A program made the translations under genes and the position numbers. 64,000 nt of DNA from Melieria omissa (lineage: Eukaryota > Arthropoda > Insecta > Diptera > Ulidiidae), in the NCBI GenBank assembly GCA_963971225.1, contig OZ020268.1, positions 47,914,404 to 47,978,403 of the forward strand, in the 5' to 3' direction. Below the pieces are notes generated by a model, which searched no databases, had not been told where the DNA came from, and saw only the letters and a program-made list of their open reading frames with translations. Position 1 is the stretch's first letter. Every line of letters starts with the position of its first letter. Positions 25,601 through 35,984 of this stretch are shown here, in pieces.

Positions 25601-28586
25601 TGATATACAGTTTCCCTCTATATCCCTGTGCCCGAGTACTCAGCAGAGGTGCATGTTGTGCTGATCACATATATCGTTAAGAGATCTTATTTATAATTTA
25701 AATTATAGATAAGTCACAAGCAAACTCACTTTTTCAGACTTGCACAAACAAAAAGTTCCTTCAAAAGTGTCTAATTTCAGCACATTCTTAGTTCTTACAT
25801 ACCATTTCAACAACCACGTCCGCAGTGAAATGTCACGTATAAAGTACACACAAAACGTAGCCACTCCACATCAACAATTTGTCTCAATGTTTAATAATTT
25901 CAAATTACAATGAGCAATTTCAACAATTTTAACCTTTGTCGACCAGCACTGCAGAAGCAACAAAATTTCACTACACAGAAAATTTCATGCAGCCGGAAGA
26001 GACCACTTCCTTTGCTCGACAGTACAATACATGCAAACAACTCTATCGATCCACTTCAGGTTCAAGTGTGCCACAACGTCGCCCAATGCCGCAGAGAGCC
26101 CAAACGCTTAAGACCAAAATATACGAAAATTGCACACAAATTGTTGTAATACAGTTATAAAATAAAACATCAACAAGAACGTAGCGACAGCAACAAATGC
26201 GATTACGTGTACCTTGCTGCGAGCGGGTGGCAACAGCTGCAAGGGTTTCAGGGGCAACGGCAACGGCGCCCGTCACACGAGTTCCAAACAGAAAGAATGA
26301 GGGTGGGTGAGCCGGCAGGTCAGCCCAAAATCGCTGGACGTGGAGTAAGGTGAGTGTTGTATGGAAGGTGAATAGACGTAATTGAAGTGAATAAACGAAT
26401 AACGACAGCAACACAGTATGGATGCGAACAGTCGTTGATATGCAAATGTCTGGCATGCGGACATGCCGCACATAGGCAGCAGGCCGAGGTCTAAAGGGTT
26501 GAGTGGAAAGTTGCCACAAAAGTTGCTAATCAGATGCCGAAGGGCTCCGCCGTGGTATCAACAATGGATGAGCGAGTTTTCGTAACAGGGACTGAGTGAA
26601 CGAGCAACAAAATCGTAAAGGAGTTTATTTAGCAAACTAATTAAGCGTGGACACTCCTTGAGGTGCGCACTCATAGTTCGGTTATTGTGTTGGCAGGTTT
26701 TCTTTCAGTAGAGGTACCTACTTGACTTATAGTTTTAATAAATTTGTTACAACAAAGCTTAGGGTATAATGAAATTATTATTTTTTATGGCTTCACACGC
26801 CTTGGCGTGTGTAACTAAATTAAATTGTGGTGTATTATGTAAGACACAGGGATTATGATAGATCTACTTAACCCTCTAGTTCCACTGCTTTTGTTTTAGG
26901 CCTGACCCATTTATCGTTGCAAATAAAAAGGGCCAAGGGTGGAGTTGAACACTTTCTAGAGTGTGCTCCGCTCTAGATTAGATTAGATCTGGGATTCGGA
27001 CAACACCTGTCCGAGACGCTGCGTCCAAGTAATGAACTATTGTGTCATGTCCCTCTACGTTACTGGAGGAGTTCGTGTCCTCCAATGTAATCTAGGAATT
27101 CCTTTAGTTTCCTTAGATTCATTTCAGACAAATCTCTCGTCTGTATTATCTCCTTCCCTAATATTCGCTTTCTTCGCTTTCTTCCCAGACGCGCCCTATG
27201 CATATTTAGCAGACAGTGTCCACTTAGCATCCCCATCATGACCCTGAGCTCCTTTCTGCTTAGGTCAATTAGGTACTTAGATGTCCTTTCCGAGTAGGCT
27301 GGAAAGAAACGCTCGGAGCATCGTTGCCCCATTGTGTTCGCTCATTTGTGGTTTGCTTGATTCATGAATTCCTGTTTAGCACAATGTCTGTAATGGGACT
27401 TGCTAACACCTATGATTGGTTCAGGTTCGTAGGGCGGGCTAGCAGCCCCATCCTCCGCTCTAACACAAAACGGATTAGTAATCGCACGCCAAATTAATGA
27501 AGCAGTTATTTAGTCTTTAATGCTCAAATAGTAAACCAGTTCCTATTTGCAACTATTTTTTATACAAGCTAAGGCAAACGAATTTCCATTTAAGTTTGTA
27601 ATATACTCTATCTTATGAAGATTATCGAAAGCCTCAAACCTGAGGCAATTTTTTAGTTCACCTGGTACTTTTCTTCTGATTACACACTGCAAAGCTTTTA
27701 TGCAAAAACCATCGAAGTGCATAACTTGGACAGCAGCCGACTTGTACAATTTGATCCCTCCGATTAATGTATAGCAGACATGGGTCTGACAAAATTCCTT
27801 TAAATGATATAGTCCTTGTCTTACGAGCCATCAGGGTATCACAATAGTTCTAGCAAGTTCCAGAACACAACCTCCTCTTATGTATATTACCTTAGGACTG
27901 TTGGCATTTAAGATTAACTAAAGATAAGAGTGTACGAGTATATCCCTAAATATTTGGAACACTAAATCGGCTGGCAACTGCCAGGGCTCAGCTGATTAGA
28001 GCGTTGGATCGCGGGTCTGAGGCAAAGCCTTAACCCCAGGTTCCATCAAACGCCGTATTCAACCCTAAAATATATTATAGAACACAATTGTCTTCTGGTG
28101 GCTTTCATCTCAGCAAAAAAAGCAAACCCCTGAGAGTTGAAATCAAAGAAAAAGCTGATATCCCTTATGAGTCAGCCATTTTCCTCTCTTTCCTTCGCTT
28201 CTTCTTAGTCTTAAACATTCTATTCGTATCCTTTTGCCCTTTTACTACTTTTAATTTCGCTTCCTTTTCCGGCACCGACAATAATTTTCGCTCCTCTAAT
28301 AAAAAAGTTAACTAAAACTGGACGCAAACGCGGAATCGGAAGCGGAAAATTCCATCACTATGACGTAAGTTACAGAAATTGCCGTTAAGCTAATTAAGTT
28401 GCCACTTTCAGCACATAACTCGGCCGACTCACCTTCTGCAGTTGGTTCTGTCTCATCGAATATCTCCTCGCAGATGACCGAAGTGGACGGCGAAGCGCTG
28501 CCCAAGCGGCCGGAAGTTGTAGAAGTTGTTGGCGTTGCGGCGGGTGTTGCTGCTGGTGTTGTTGTTGCTGTTGATGATGTTGCCAT
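13662..28586 (-). CDS. Cep164: Centrosomal protein Cep164 homologue (4 coding exons)
   Basis: Coding exons read on the minus strand: 28586-28433, 17944-17833, 17724-14255 and 14146-13662, joined at GT-AG sites with consistent phases to give about 1406 residues (human CEP164 has 1460). Exon 1 ends in EEIFDETEPTAE and joins to EISDYALLLGVDPVKEP and LAKEGL, which matches the segment before the WW domain of CEP164. The WW domain follows at about residues 82-112, with Trp86, Trp109 and Pro112 (KQSQWDHP). Downstream are acidic and Ser-rich stretches, a long charged coiled coil at about 627-817, a second helical segment at about 1068-1167 (RLRHLEQSLLRIYEKEK) and a Gly/Ser/Ala-rich tail. In other animals CEP164 sits on centriole distal appendages and supports ciliogenesis; that role here is inference. 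The start is the first Met of exon 1; further 5' UTR exons are possible. Confidence 0.88.
14147..14254 (-). other. in-frame, stop-free last intron of Cep164
   Basis: The donor GTGAGT (minus strand, 14254) and the acceptor TTGCAG (14147) bound a 108-nt intron. Its length is a multiple of three and it has no stop codon, so retention would add 36 residues, including a hydrophobic run (LPCFLLLIVI). I infer it is normally spliced, because both splice sites are good and the flanking protein is hydrophilic. Confidence 0.7.
18915..18952. repeat. 16-bp hairpin in Cep164 intron 1
   Basis: Arm 18915-18930 (ATATGCTGTCTGCTAA) pairs with 18937-18952 (TTAGTAGACAGCATAT) with one G-T, around a 6-nt loop. Confidence 0.7.
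19286..20451. mobile_element. MITE copy 1, interrupted by a mariner
   Basis: Terminal inverted repeats of about 30 bp bound the element: CGCACACGCACAACAAAAGT at the left, and the reverse complement of CGCACCCGCACTACAAAAGT at the right. Removing the mariner at 19796-20329 leaves about 630 bp. Its interior (GGATTAGGACTCTTTTGCAT; GTGCACAGTATTAACACATA) matches copy 2 at 20591-21171 in reverse orientation. No coding capacity; superfamily not assigned. Confidence 0.75.
19796..20329. mobile_element. non-autonomous mariner with TA target duplication
   Basis: The ends are perfect inverted repeats beginning CGAGGGGCGTTCAATGTATT, and the 534-bp copy is flanked by TA on both sides (19794-19795 and 20330-20331). 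The minus strand encodes a degraded mariner transposase C-terminal part (HDNAP..., then AFRAKK-like). Most of the gene is deleted. It inserted after the surrounding MITE. Confidence 0.85.
20591..21171. mobile_element. MITE copy 2, inverted relative to copy 1
   Basis: It starts with CACACACACCCACTTCAAAA and ends with the complement of CGCATACCCACTTCAAAAGT. Internal landmarks GTGCACATCTATCAATACAT and GCAAAAGAGTCCTAATCC match copy 1 in reverse order. About 140 bp of AT-rich DNA separates the two copies, so the transcript of this intron could fold into a long imperfect hairpin. Confidence 0.75.
21466..21600. repeat. (AAAAT)n microsatellite
   Basis: A pentanucleotide AAAAT tract of about 13 near-perfect units, with degenerate AATAA flanks, lies in Cep164 intron 1. 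Confidence 0.9.
21601..25560. other. intron DNA without a recognisable gene
   Basis: It contains a (TG)n tract near 22474-22490, CCAG-type low complexity near 23526-23545 and many short open frames of biased composition. None shows a domain I recognise. Confidence 0.5.
25101..25140. repeat. perfect 18-bp hairpin, 4-nt loop
   Basis: Arm 25101-25118 (ATCAACCACGCCTATGAA) is exactly complementary to 25123-25140, around the loop GTGT. Three more pairs form outside it if one base is bulged (GGC with GCC). It is GC-richer than the surroundings. Confidence 0.85.
25570..25690 (-). mobile_element. LINE RNase H fragment
   Basis: The minus strand reads LCWVLGHRDIEGNCISNELA, which matches the WVPGHxGIEGNxxADELA motif of RNase H in I-like non-LTR retrotransposons. 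It is short and flanked by unrelated DNA. Confidence 0.65.
26950..27345 (-). mobile_element. LINE C-terminal fragment
   Basis: The minus strand (27332 to 27060) reads SRKELRVMMGMLSGHCLLN, matching the RxxxxxLxGxLTGHC segment that follows RNase H in I/R1-like elements. The zinc-binding part beyond it is replaced by a Lys/Arg-rich stretch, so this is a broken copy. Confidence 0.6.
27964..28085 (+). mobile_element. tRNA-derived SINE head (possible)
   Basis: GGCTCAGCTGATTAGAGCG resembles a tRNA A box, and CCCCAGGTTCCATCAAACG lies at about B-box distance. It has no clear acceptor stem and no other tRNA-gene support, so a SINE remnant is more likely than a tRNA gene. It lies close to the donor of Cep164 intron 1. 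Confidence 0.4.
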
Positions 28587-30439
28587 GCTGCTGGGGTTGC
28601 TATCTTTTTTATTTTATTTATGTATTTGTTGTTGTTGCTTCTGATTCGCACTTTGGAATGTGAAATGTGCAGAGGCGTGTGCTGACCGTACGTGCGCCTC
28701 CTTCAGGGTTGTTGAAGTTGACGTTTAAAAAATTCGAGTTGGCTTTCGCATTGCAAGCAGTACATTAAATTATGCAGCACTAACACACACATAAGCACGC
28801 GCGCTTGCACACAGCCTACGCGCGCATTAATCTCAAGTTGTTACTTTTTGCAAATTGGTTTTGTTTTTGTTTGAATGTATCAAAAATATTGGCTGGGTAC
28901 CAGAAATTATGCACCGTTGACCTAAAAACAGGGGGGAGCGCACACGACGAGCAGTTGCGAAATATCGATGTTGTGTGTATATTTTTAGTATCTTGGCTTT
29001 GTTGTTGGGCTGCTGGTGTCGGCTTGGTCGGCCCTGCAAATAAGTAGGAAGCATGTGAAGGCGCAGCGCAGCCACTCCATGCAACCAGCTACAGGATACA
29101 GATACAGATTTTCGCACACACTTTTCAGCGCTGCCTAAGAACACTGCCGCACATTCATTCACTGCAATCTTTTCACGTCAACTTTGCACTTTGCCAATAC
29201 TTTGTATAAAGTCTTTAAATCGAAATTTCTATAAACTTTTGGCTGCAATATTGATTTTTCCAATGCCTACAAACCGCTCTGCTGGTTTCAGCCGTCTACA
29301 AATGCGTCGTTCAGCCCAGTAAAATTTCACTATGATTCGTCCACTTTTCAATTGCTCGCCGCTTTAGTTTCTATTTGAGATTTTCCCGAATTGCTGCTTG
29401 CTTTGATATTTTAATTTTCAATAAATTTTTTGTTTTTGTTTAATTTTTACATTATCATTCTCTGTGCTCGCTGCAACACCCTACAGTATATCCTTTTTTT
29501 GTGTTCCTTTTTCCTCAGCTGCTCAACGTTCCTGTGCAATTGCGTCCAATTTCTGTAATTTCTTCAGCTGTACTGAATTCTCCGCAGATGTTCATTGGCC
29601 GCAGCTGCCTTTGTGCTTTTCGAAAGTGTCCTTTCGGAAAAGCTCGAAAGCGGCACAATGAGGGTGTTTTTGTTATTGCTATCGGCCCGTGCATGCTTTC
29701 CCATTCACCCTTGTATCATATGATTTTGTTGTGTGCCTTTGTGGGCACATTCGTTGCATTTGTTTTTGTTTTGGTGGCTGTTGCTGTTTTTCATTCATTC
29801 CGATCGAAATCGAAAACAAAGTGCAGCCCAACCATACCACCCCCACAAAAGCCGACTGCCGTAGGCATTGCACAACAGTATTCAGCAGCGTTGCCAGCCA
29901 CAGAGAGAAATTGTTGAATGAATGCGGCAGAGAAGATGTCAAGTGTGATAAGCGGAAAGTCCATAAGAAAGGAATTTTTAAGAAACTATATTTTTTTAAC
30001 GGGTCAGACTACCCAATACAACTTATAAAACGGAATATCTACTTGGGCACATTTTCACTCGTTCACGCTAGGAAACTTACAGCTAATGTTCAAAATAGCC
30101 TCGGTACTTTTTTAGTATAGGAAAAGATCTCCTTCAACCCAACCTATATCTATCTAACCCACCGTCGCACCAATTTGTGGGGCAAGCACATTTTAAGGCG
30201 CTTAATCCAAAAATTCGCTTACCCAACAATGTACTTTACTTCCCCCAATTCGTTTATTCCTTTTTAGTGTAACTTTCTAACACCTTCCAACACTATTACC
30301 AGGAGACCAAATCACACAGCTGATTTACGTTCCACAGAATCAAAACCCAATTTATTATTTATTTTAGCGCGCTCAAATTGCAAATTCCGGTTTTTCGCAT
30401 TTTCAATCTCAATATTTTGCAATTACAACCAAACACACA
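28587..30439. other. shared upstream region of Cep164 (-) and Psf3 (+)
   Basis: About 1.85 kb separates the two divergent start codons and should hold both promoters. I see CA-rich and T-rich stretches and one ATATCGAT near 28963, which is close to, but not exactly, the fly DRE. Several open frames of 80-140 codons overlap on both strands without domain support, so I do not call genes. Confidence 0.45.
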
Positions 30440-31227
30440 ATGACCACACACAGTTATTTTCCCAATTATTACGCGGTTGAGGATATTTTCGTAACACAGG
30501 AGAAAGTAGAATGCAAAGTCAACACTAAACTGCTAAAAATGGGTAAATCCACCAAAGTCTACTTGCACACTTCTCTCCAAAATTGCACTAAATCTGACAT
30601 TGTCCGCGTAGGTTTCTTGGATGCAGGCTCTGAGACAGATGATTTGGATGCAGGCCGTACAGTAAATTTGCCGCTCTGGTATATCAAAGAGCTGAAGGTG
30701 AATAATCCCTATTTCAGCGTGCAAGTGCCTGACATCTACAAGAACGTACACAAAGCAGTGTGTGAGGCGGACACGACACACATCGAATTGGGCAAGCTGC
30801 ATCCGTATTTCTACGAGTATGGCCGTTACTTGACGCCCTACGATCGCAATCATGTTATTGGACGCATTGTGTTCGAGACAATGCGGCAGCGCGTACGTCA
30901 CCTGCTGGATATCTCAAAGGGTACGGTGGAGGACGGTCAGGCAGAACATCGCCTGGATAATATCGAACAGAAGCTGCACGAAGCGGGCTTGCGCACAAAT
31001 ATGTTGGTATGTTCAGAGAAATGTAGCACCAATTTACAAACAAATTTTAATGGTTTGCATGTTTTCAGTTCACAAACTGGCTGCAAATGAAATCCAATCA
31101 GATTGCCATTTCCGAATTGGTGCAAGAGCACACTAAAAAGCGCAAGCGGAGAGTGTTTGATGGCGATAGTGATAACCGTCAAGAATTTGGCTCTCCAGAA
31201 CAGCCGCGAAAAAGACCAACGCTGTGA
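30440..31227 (+). CDS. Psf3: GINS complex subunit Psf3 (2 exons)
   Basis: Exon 1 is 30440-31006 and exon 2 is 31069-31227. The 62-bp intron has GTATGT and TTTCAG ends and is in phase 0; the protein is 241 residues (human PSF3 has 216). The N-terminus (FPNYYAVEDIFVTQEKV) and central segments (LPLWYIKEL; HPYFYEYGRYL) are hallmark GINS subunit 3 motifs. Exon 2 gives FTNWLQMKSNQIAIS and a basic tail (KKRKRR) that could be a nuclear signal. GINS joins Cdc45 and Mcm2-7 in the replicative helicase in the nucleus. The gene converges with mRpL14; a poly(A) signal lies at 31345. Confidence 0.95.
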
Positions 31228-31344
31228 AAGCAGGCAAAGAATGTCGACCTCTATAGACTTGAACGGAGCAGCTGCTGCTAGAACAAATTGTAGCTTTTAA
31301 ACATAAGTTACTGTTTAACATTTTATAAGTTTAAACGTAGAATT

Positions 31345-31357
31345 AATAAACTTTATT
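31345..31357. promoter_or_regulatory. overlapping convergent poly(A) signals
   Basis: The sequence AATAAACTTTATT contains AATAAA on the plus strand (31345-31350, serving Psf3, whose stop is at 31227) and AATAAA on the minus strand (31357-31352, serving mRpL14, whose stop is at 31394). If both are used, the two mRNAs overlap at their 3' ends, because cleavage falls 10-30 nt beyond each signal. Confidence 0.75.
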
Positions 31358-31393
31358 GCAACATCACTTGGCGACACGTTCGTTTTGGTATAT

Positions 31394-31921
31394 TCAAATA
31401 AATCTGCTCGCTATGGCCAACACTTTTGTGTAATCGGCGCCCTTCGCTTGTGTCTTCTCTTTTAGCACAGTGCGCAGTATAGTTGGGATGGGCACGTGGA
31501 TACGTGTTCCCAAAGGACTGCCATTGTCGTCGATGAGCACCAAATTGTTGGTGTCGAACTTTGGTATTTTGGGTTTCTGATTTTGCTTTAGGCCCACTAG
31601 TATACCCTTCTTCATTTGACCCTTGATAGCGACCAACACCTTGTCACCGATATAGCCCACGGCACGTTTGTTGTAGACGTGTATACAACGCGGCGGCCTG
31701 CCCTCCGCCATGGCACGTTTGCCAATCTCACTGTTGTCCACCACACGCAATCGCGCTAGCTTGCGTATTTCATTGCAGGCAGGTGTGAGATGAAATTGTC
31801 TCTGTTGTAACTGCTGCTGTTGACAGGTATGCGCCACTCCATTGACAGCTACTGTTGTAGTTGTTGCAAGGACGTGTACGCCTATCAGCGCCTTGAAAGA
31901 TTGCACAAGTAATTGTGTCAT
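31394..31921 (-). CDS. mRpL14: Mitochondrial ribosomal protein L14 (uL14m)
   Basis: A single-exon gene of 175 residues. The N-terminal ~55 residues are Gln/Thr-rich and carry few acidic residues, as expected for a mitochondrial targeting segment. The uL14 fold follows from IRKLARLRVVDNSEIGK, through CIHVYNKRAVGYIGDKVLVA and GILVGLKQ, to NLVLIDDNGSPLGTRIHVPI near the end. uL14 is a conserved large-subunit protein at the subunit interface. The gene is transcribed toward Psf3; its poly(A) signal is about 40 nt past the stop. The start is the first Met of the frame and lies just upstream of the targeting-like region. Confidence 0.95.
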   Translation of the reverse strand: MTQLLVQSFKALIGVHVLATTTTVAVNGVAHTCQQQQLQQRQFHLTPACNEIRKLARLRVVDNSEIGKRAMAEGRPPRCIHVYNKRAVGYIGDKVLVAIKGQMKKGILVGLKQNQKPKIPKFDTNNLVLIDDNGSPLGTRIHVPIPTILRTVLKEKTQAKGADYTKVLAIASRFI

Positions 31922-32335
31922 TTTTATTTTACTTTTATTTCAATATAAATTGTTTAACTATTTTTGAGGATGGAAACGCAGCGGTTGCACAAGGAATAAT
32001 CTGGCACTTGACAGATGAGTTCCACATATCATATGGTCGGCAGTGTTGTGTTTTCTGAGACAGTGTTGTGCTTTTATATAAACTGGGACATTCAATTACA
32101 CACAGCAATCCTCATGCAGTACTTAACTTCAAACTTGAGTTAATTAATGTTAACAATTATTCTGTCAACACAAATCCCAAGCCTTTGTCCCCGAAACAAT
32201 CCCACACGTCAATAAAATGTACAAACTGCCACACATATCCGCAATACATTTTATACAAAAAGTACAAATTACCATTACAATATACTATACAACTATTATT
32301 AAACGACAAAACATATAGCATAAAAGGCATTTGTG

Positions 32336-35016
32336 TTAAATACTCATAAACTCGGTCATTGTATTCGCCACATCAGTTGCAGCTTCAACGTCACTGGGCT
32401 CAGGATCAACGCTACACTCAACTGTTGCATTCACATCATGACTAAAATCGATGCAAATTATTAGATAACTACAAAGTTCAAAAATTCCTTCAATTTACCT
32501 CAATTCCCGTCGTTGGTTGTGTTTAATTTGCTGTTCTTGCTCCTCGCGAGACGTAAACTTTGCCACGCGTTGCGTCGGAGGGTCCTCTTTAATGCCATGT
32601 TCGGTGAGCTTGTGTTGCCGTATTTGATAGCCCTGCAAGAAGGCTGCACCGCAGACCTCACAGCGAAATCGCTCGCCAGTATGACGACGTATGTGAGCTT
32701 TTAAGTCGTTGCCTTGTGCAAACGCCTGCGGACAGTGTGGACATTTATAGGGTTTTTCGCCAGTATGTACGCGCATGTGTATGGTGAGGTTGTACTTGCG
32801 TTGAAAGCCTTTGCCGCACGTTTCACAAAAGTGTGACTTTTCACCGGTGTGATATCTGTTGAAATCAAATTATTTAATAGAAATGCACGAATTTTGGGCG
32901 TTATGGTAAAGTGGCCAATAATTGCCCATCCCTACACTTACTTCTCATGCACTCGCAAGTCATCCATGCGCGGAAATCCTTTACTACAGAACTTACACTT
33001 GAACGGTTTCTCGCCCTTATGACGCCGCATATGCACCATTAGTATGTTGCTCGTCTTGCACCGCAAGCCGCACTCGGGACAAAGCATCGGTTTGTCGTGT
33101 CCTTCTGCCTTAATATGCGCCTTCAATTCCTCCTTGGTCAGGTAACTCTGGGAGCATTCTTTACACACGTAACGTTTACGCCCGTGTATGGCCATGTGCC
33201 GTTGCAGATACATTTTAGTGGTGAAGTTCTTTTCACACATATCACATTTATGTAATATGTCACTGTGCTTTGTTTCTTTGTGTCGTTTATATTGCGTTAT
33301 GTGTGTAAACACTTTATTGCACTCATTGCACTTGGTAACTTTCGCCGCATTGTGCACGCTGTGCATGTGGCTTTCCAAGTGTTTGGCGTTACCAAAACAT
33401 TTTGAGCAAATCTGACAAGGAAACTCCACTTTGCAGTTTGAGTGTGTTGAAACGTGATGTTGCAGCATCGACTCACGTAGGAAAACTTTATCACAATCTT
33501 TGCATTTGTACTCATGTTGTGATGGTGCAGCATTTCTATGGGGCATCATCGCCTTTATTTTGCGAGGAGGACGCCCACGTCCACGTTTAACCATGGAAAG
33601 CACGTCTTGCGGTTCATTTTCGGGCAGTGGCTCTTCACATTTAATGATCTTGGCAATGTCCTCGACATTCTCGGTAAGCTTATGCTCAGCGCAGTTCGCA
33701 CTCAGCAAAACTATTAATGCAAATTTACAATAATCAAATTATTTAACAAATTTTAATGTCTTTTACTTCTTAAACTCAAAAAAGACTACAAACATCAAAA
33801 GATAATATGAATTAACTTACCTTCAAGGAATCCTTTTGTCGGTGTTTTGCTTATAAAGTTTGATAATGGTTTTTCGTCTTCATCTTCACTATCATCTATG
33901 ACGTTCACTACCCCAACGACCTCGCCAACTGCACTTTTCTCATCGTCATCACTTTCTCCCTCCTTTATAGGATCTTCACTGGTCTCTATTTCTCCCAACT
34001 GATGTTCAGTTTCCTCGACAGTTTCTATAACGTCTACTTTTAAAGGTTCAGGTGTTTGTATCTCAGGTGCTACTTCCTCCACTTTAACTTCGCTAACGAT
34101 TGCAATAATACATCTATGGTTAATACATTTAATTGCAACTACATTAATGTATACTACCTGACTAACTCAGTTGACTGTTGCTCGCCGTTTCCATTAACGT
34201 CTGTCAACAACTCGGGCAACTCTTCAACGCCATCGGCAATTTCCACAATTTTATGTATAACCGCCAAATGACGCCGCATATGCTCTCGTCGCGTAAACTG
34301 TCGCCTACATAAGTGACACTGATTGTGCGATTTGTAGCCCGACTCAGGATGAAAGACGGCAATGTGCGTTTTCAAATAGCCAATGCGGTTGAAGCTCTTA
34401 GCGCAAAAGCGACAGACAATAGCGCTGCCCTTATGTTCACTTTCACGATGCGCCTGTAAATAAAAAAAACGTTAATCAAACAACTACAACAATATTTATA
34501 CCAAAACGGTTGGTGCTACTTACTCGCAGTGCATCAAAAGTAAAATACTTCTCATCACAGCGCTCACATGGATACAGCGTAGTGTCATCAGTTTGTGTGC
34601 ATTTCTCGACTTGGCAGTCCTGCATTTCAGCGCTCGTTGATAGGTACTCATCGGCTGACCACTCTGCGTTGCTACTCTTCTTGCGACCTAGCAAAGCTAC
34701 TAATTTCCTATAGCTTTGTTCACATTTGCGCTTTAGACGATATGCGTTTTGCACTGCTTGCCGACAATCAATACAAATCAGATGCGGCAATTCATCAAAG
34801 CGTTCCACCTGTGAGCATTAAAGAATATTAAAGCAAATACATATTGAGGCAATGCACTTGCAGACGCACCTCGTACACGGTCAATTCACTCAGCATGGCG
34901 GCCACGTTCGTGTATGTCTGCTCTTCGACGCGCTGCTTTTCGAAGATAACAAACATTTCCTGCTCGTCGCGCATGCACACGCGGCAAATCTTGTCCATAT
35001 CGCAGGAGGATTCCAT
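32336..35016 (-). CDS. ZF1: ZAD and 13 C2H2 zinc-finger protein (7 exons)
   Basis: Exons read on the minus strand: 35016-34870, 34808-34524, 34453-34158, 34092-33821, 33710-32942, 32855-32499 and 32441-32336. All junctions are GT-AG, the phases agree, and the result is 599 residues. The ZAD runs across exons 1-2 (CRVCMRDEQEMF ... LICIDCRQAV, four Cys). Three fingers follow, then an acidic linker (ESDDDEKSA, DDSEDEDEK), then ten fingers in exons 5-6 with TGEKP-type linkers. The last small exon adds an acidic tail of about 34 residues and is the least certain. ZAD proteins are insect nuclear factors that dimerise through the ZAD and bind DNA. The start chosen is the Met just before the ZAD; an upstream in-frame Met is possible. 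Paralogue of ZF2, head to head. I cannot name the fly orthologue. Confidence 0.85.
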
Positions 35017-35399
35017 GGTATGCAGAAACTTAATTTTGCATCGTTTCTTTCCAATCAACGCGTCACAGTAAACAAATGTTGTTGACAGTTGATAATTGAT
35101 TATCACAGAGCGCTGCCAGATGTGGTGCTATTTACATTGGAAATGAGAGCGTACAATTAAACAAGTAATCACATAAAATCTACATAGTTTTAGGTACAAT
35201 AGCGTTAAAGGTGAAAGCAATTAAATATTTTGCTTGAATAATTGTTATTATATTCTTAATGTTTATTTCATTCAGATTTTTCCTTCGGACTGATTAACGT
35301 TAATTTTACACTTAGAAAGTGCAAAATTAATAAATTAATTAATTAAAAATAATAATTAATAATAATTGACTGACACGACAACCCGATTACGAGACTAAG

Positions 35400-35676
35400 G
35401 CCTAGCTACCCGCAACCATCCGTGTTGTGCGTGCGAATTTTTACAAGGTTGGAAAGGACCTACAGTTTTATGTGGGTTCCGAACGGCGAGTTGGGAGCTT
35501 TTTCATAGGCAATTTTACTCTCAGAGGTTTGCCATTTCCTGATGAGGACAGCCACCGAAAGAAAAATTTTGGTGTTTCCTTTTTTTGTGTTAGCAGCAAC
35601 GGAGTCTTGAACCTGGGTTCGAGCGTCGCATTTGACTCACGGCCCAACGTACTAGCCACCTGAGCTACGGTGGCGT
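35400..35676 (-). mobile_element. tRNA-derived SINE
   Basis: The minus strand starts near 35675 with GCCACCGTAGCTCAGGTGGC, then GTTGGGCCGTGAGTCAAATG, then a B-box-like GGTTCAAGACTCC. A tRNA-unrelated body follows toward 35400. No anticodon stem or acceptor stem closes, so it is not a working tRNA gene. I could not define its target duplication. Confidence 0.6.
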
Positions 35677-35720
35677 GAAGTATGTGAAGTGAAGTATACG
35701 AATCAAATAATGATAGAAAG

Positions 35721-35984
35721 CATAGTGAAATTAATAAAGTGTACCGGATGGCAGGCACTCTCTCTTCATCGTACACTTATTTTGTGACAGTTAATGTCAT
35801 TATGCTGACAAATGTCAGAGTTCATAACCCGGCTGTGCTGTAAATTTTAAATTTTGGGCTATTTTAGCGACAACAAAAATAAAGGTTAACTGAACGGACA
35901 CAAATAAATTGACACATTGACAATTGCTACTCTGAGAAATAAGTGTACGTCATCTACCTGGTACACTTTATTTATTTCACTATG
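35721..35984. mobile_element. hAT-type MITE between ZF1 and ZF2
   Basis: A 264-bp element with ends CATAGTGAAAT ... ATTTCACTATG. The inverted repeats continue into AATAAAGTGTACC. It is flanked by the exact 8-bp direct repeat ATAGAAAG (35713-35720 and 35985-35992), the target size of hAT transposons. Confidence 0.85.

Larger units (their letters stand above)
17945..28432 (-). other. Cep164 intron 1 (10.5 kb), repeat-filled
   Basis: The donor GTGAGT at 28432 follows ...ACTGCAGAAG, and the acceptor TTTTCAG ends at 17945. The joined frame restores a conserved Cep164 segment. Inside are a (TG)n tract at 18255-18272, a hairpin at 18915-18952, an inverted MITE pair with a mariner (19286-21171), an (AAAAT)n tract, an 18-bp perfect hairpin at 25101-25140, LINE scraps and a tRNA-like SINE near 28 kb. 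No independent gene is supported in it. Confidence 0.75.

Noticed and set aside
26043..26519. 158-codon minus-strand frame in Cep164 intron 1
   Set aside because: No domain, biased composition, overlapping frames on the other strand, no splice context.
29501..30120. 138- and 143-codon overlapping frames upstream of Psf3
   Set aside because: Low-complexity Phe/Val/Cys composition from T-rich DNA. They overlap each other in different frames and show no domain.
35600..35676. possible tRNA gene on the minus strand
   Set aside because: It looks like a tRNA-derived SINE head; no complete cloverleaf can be drawn by eye.
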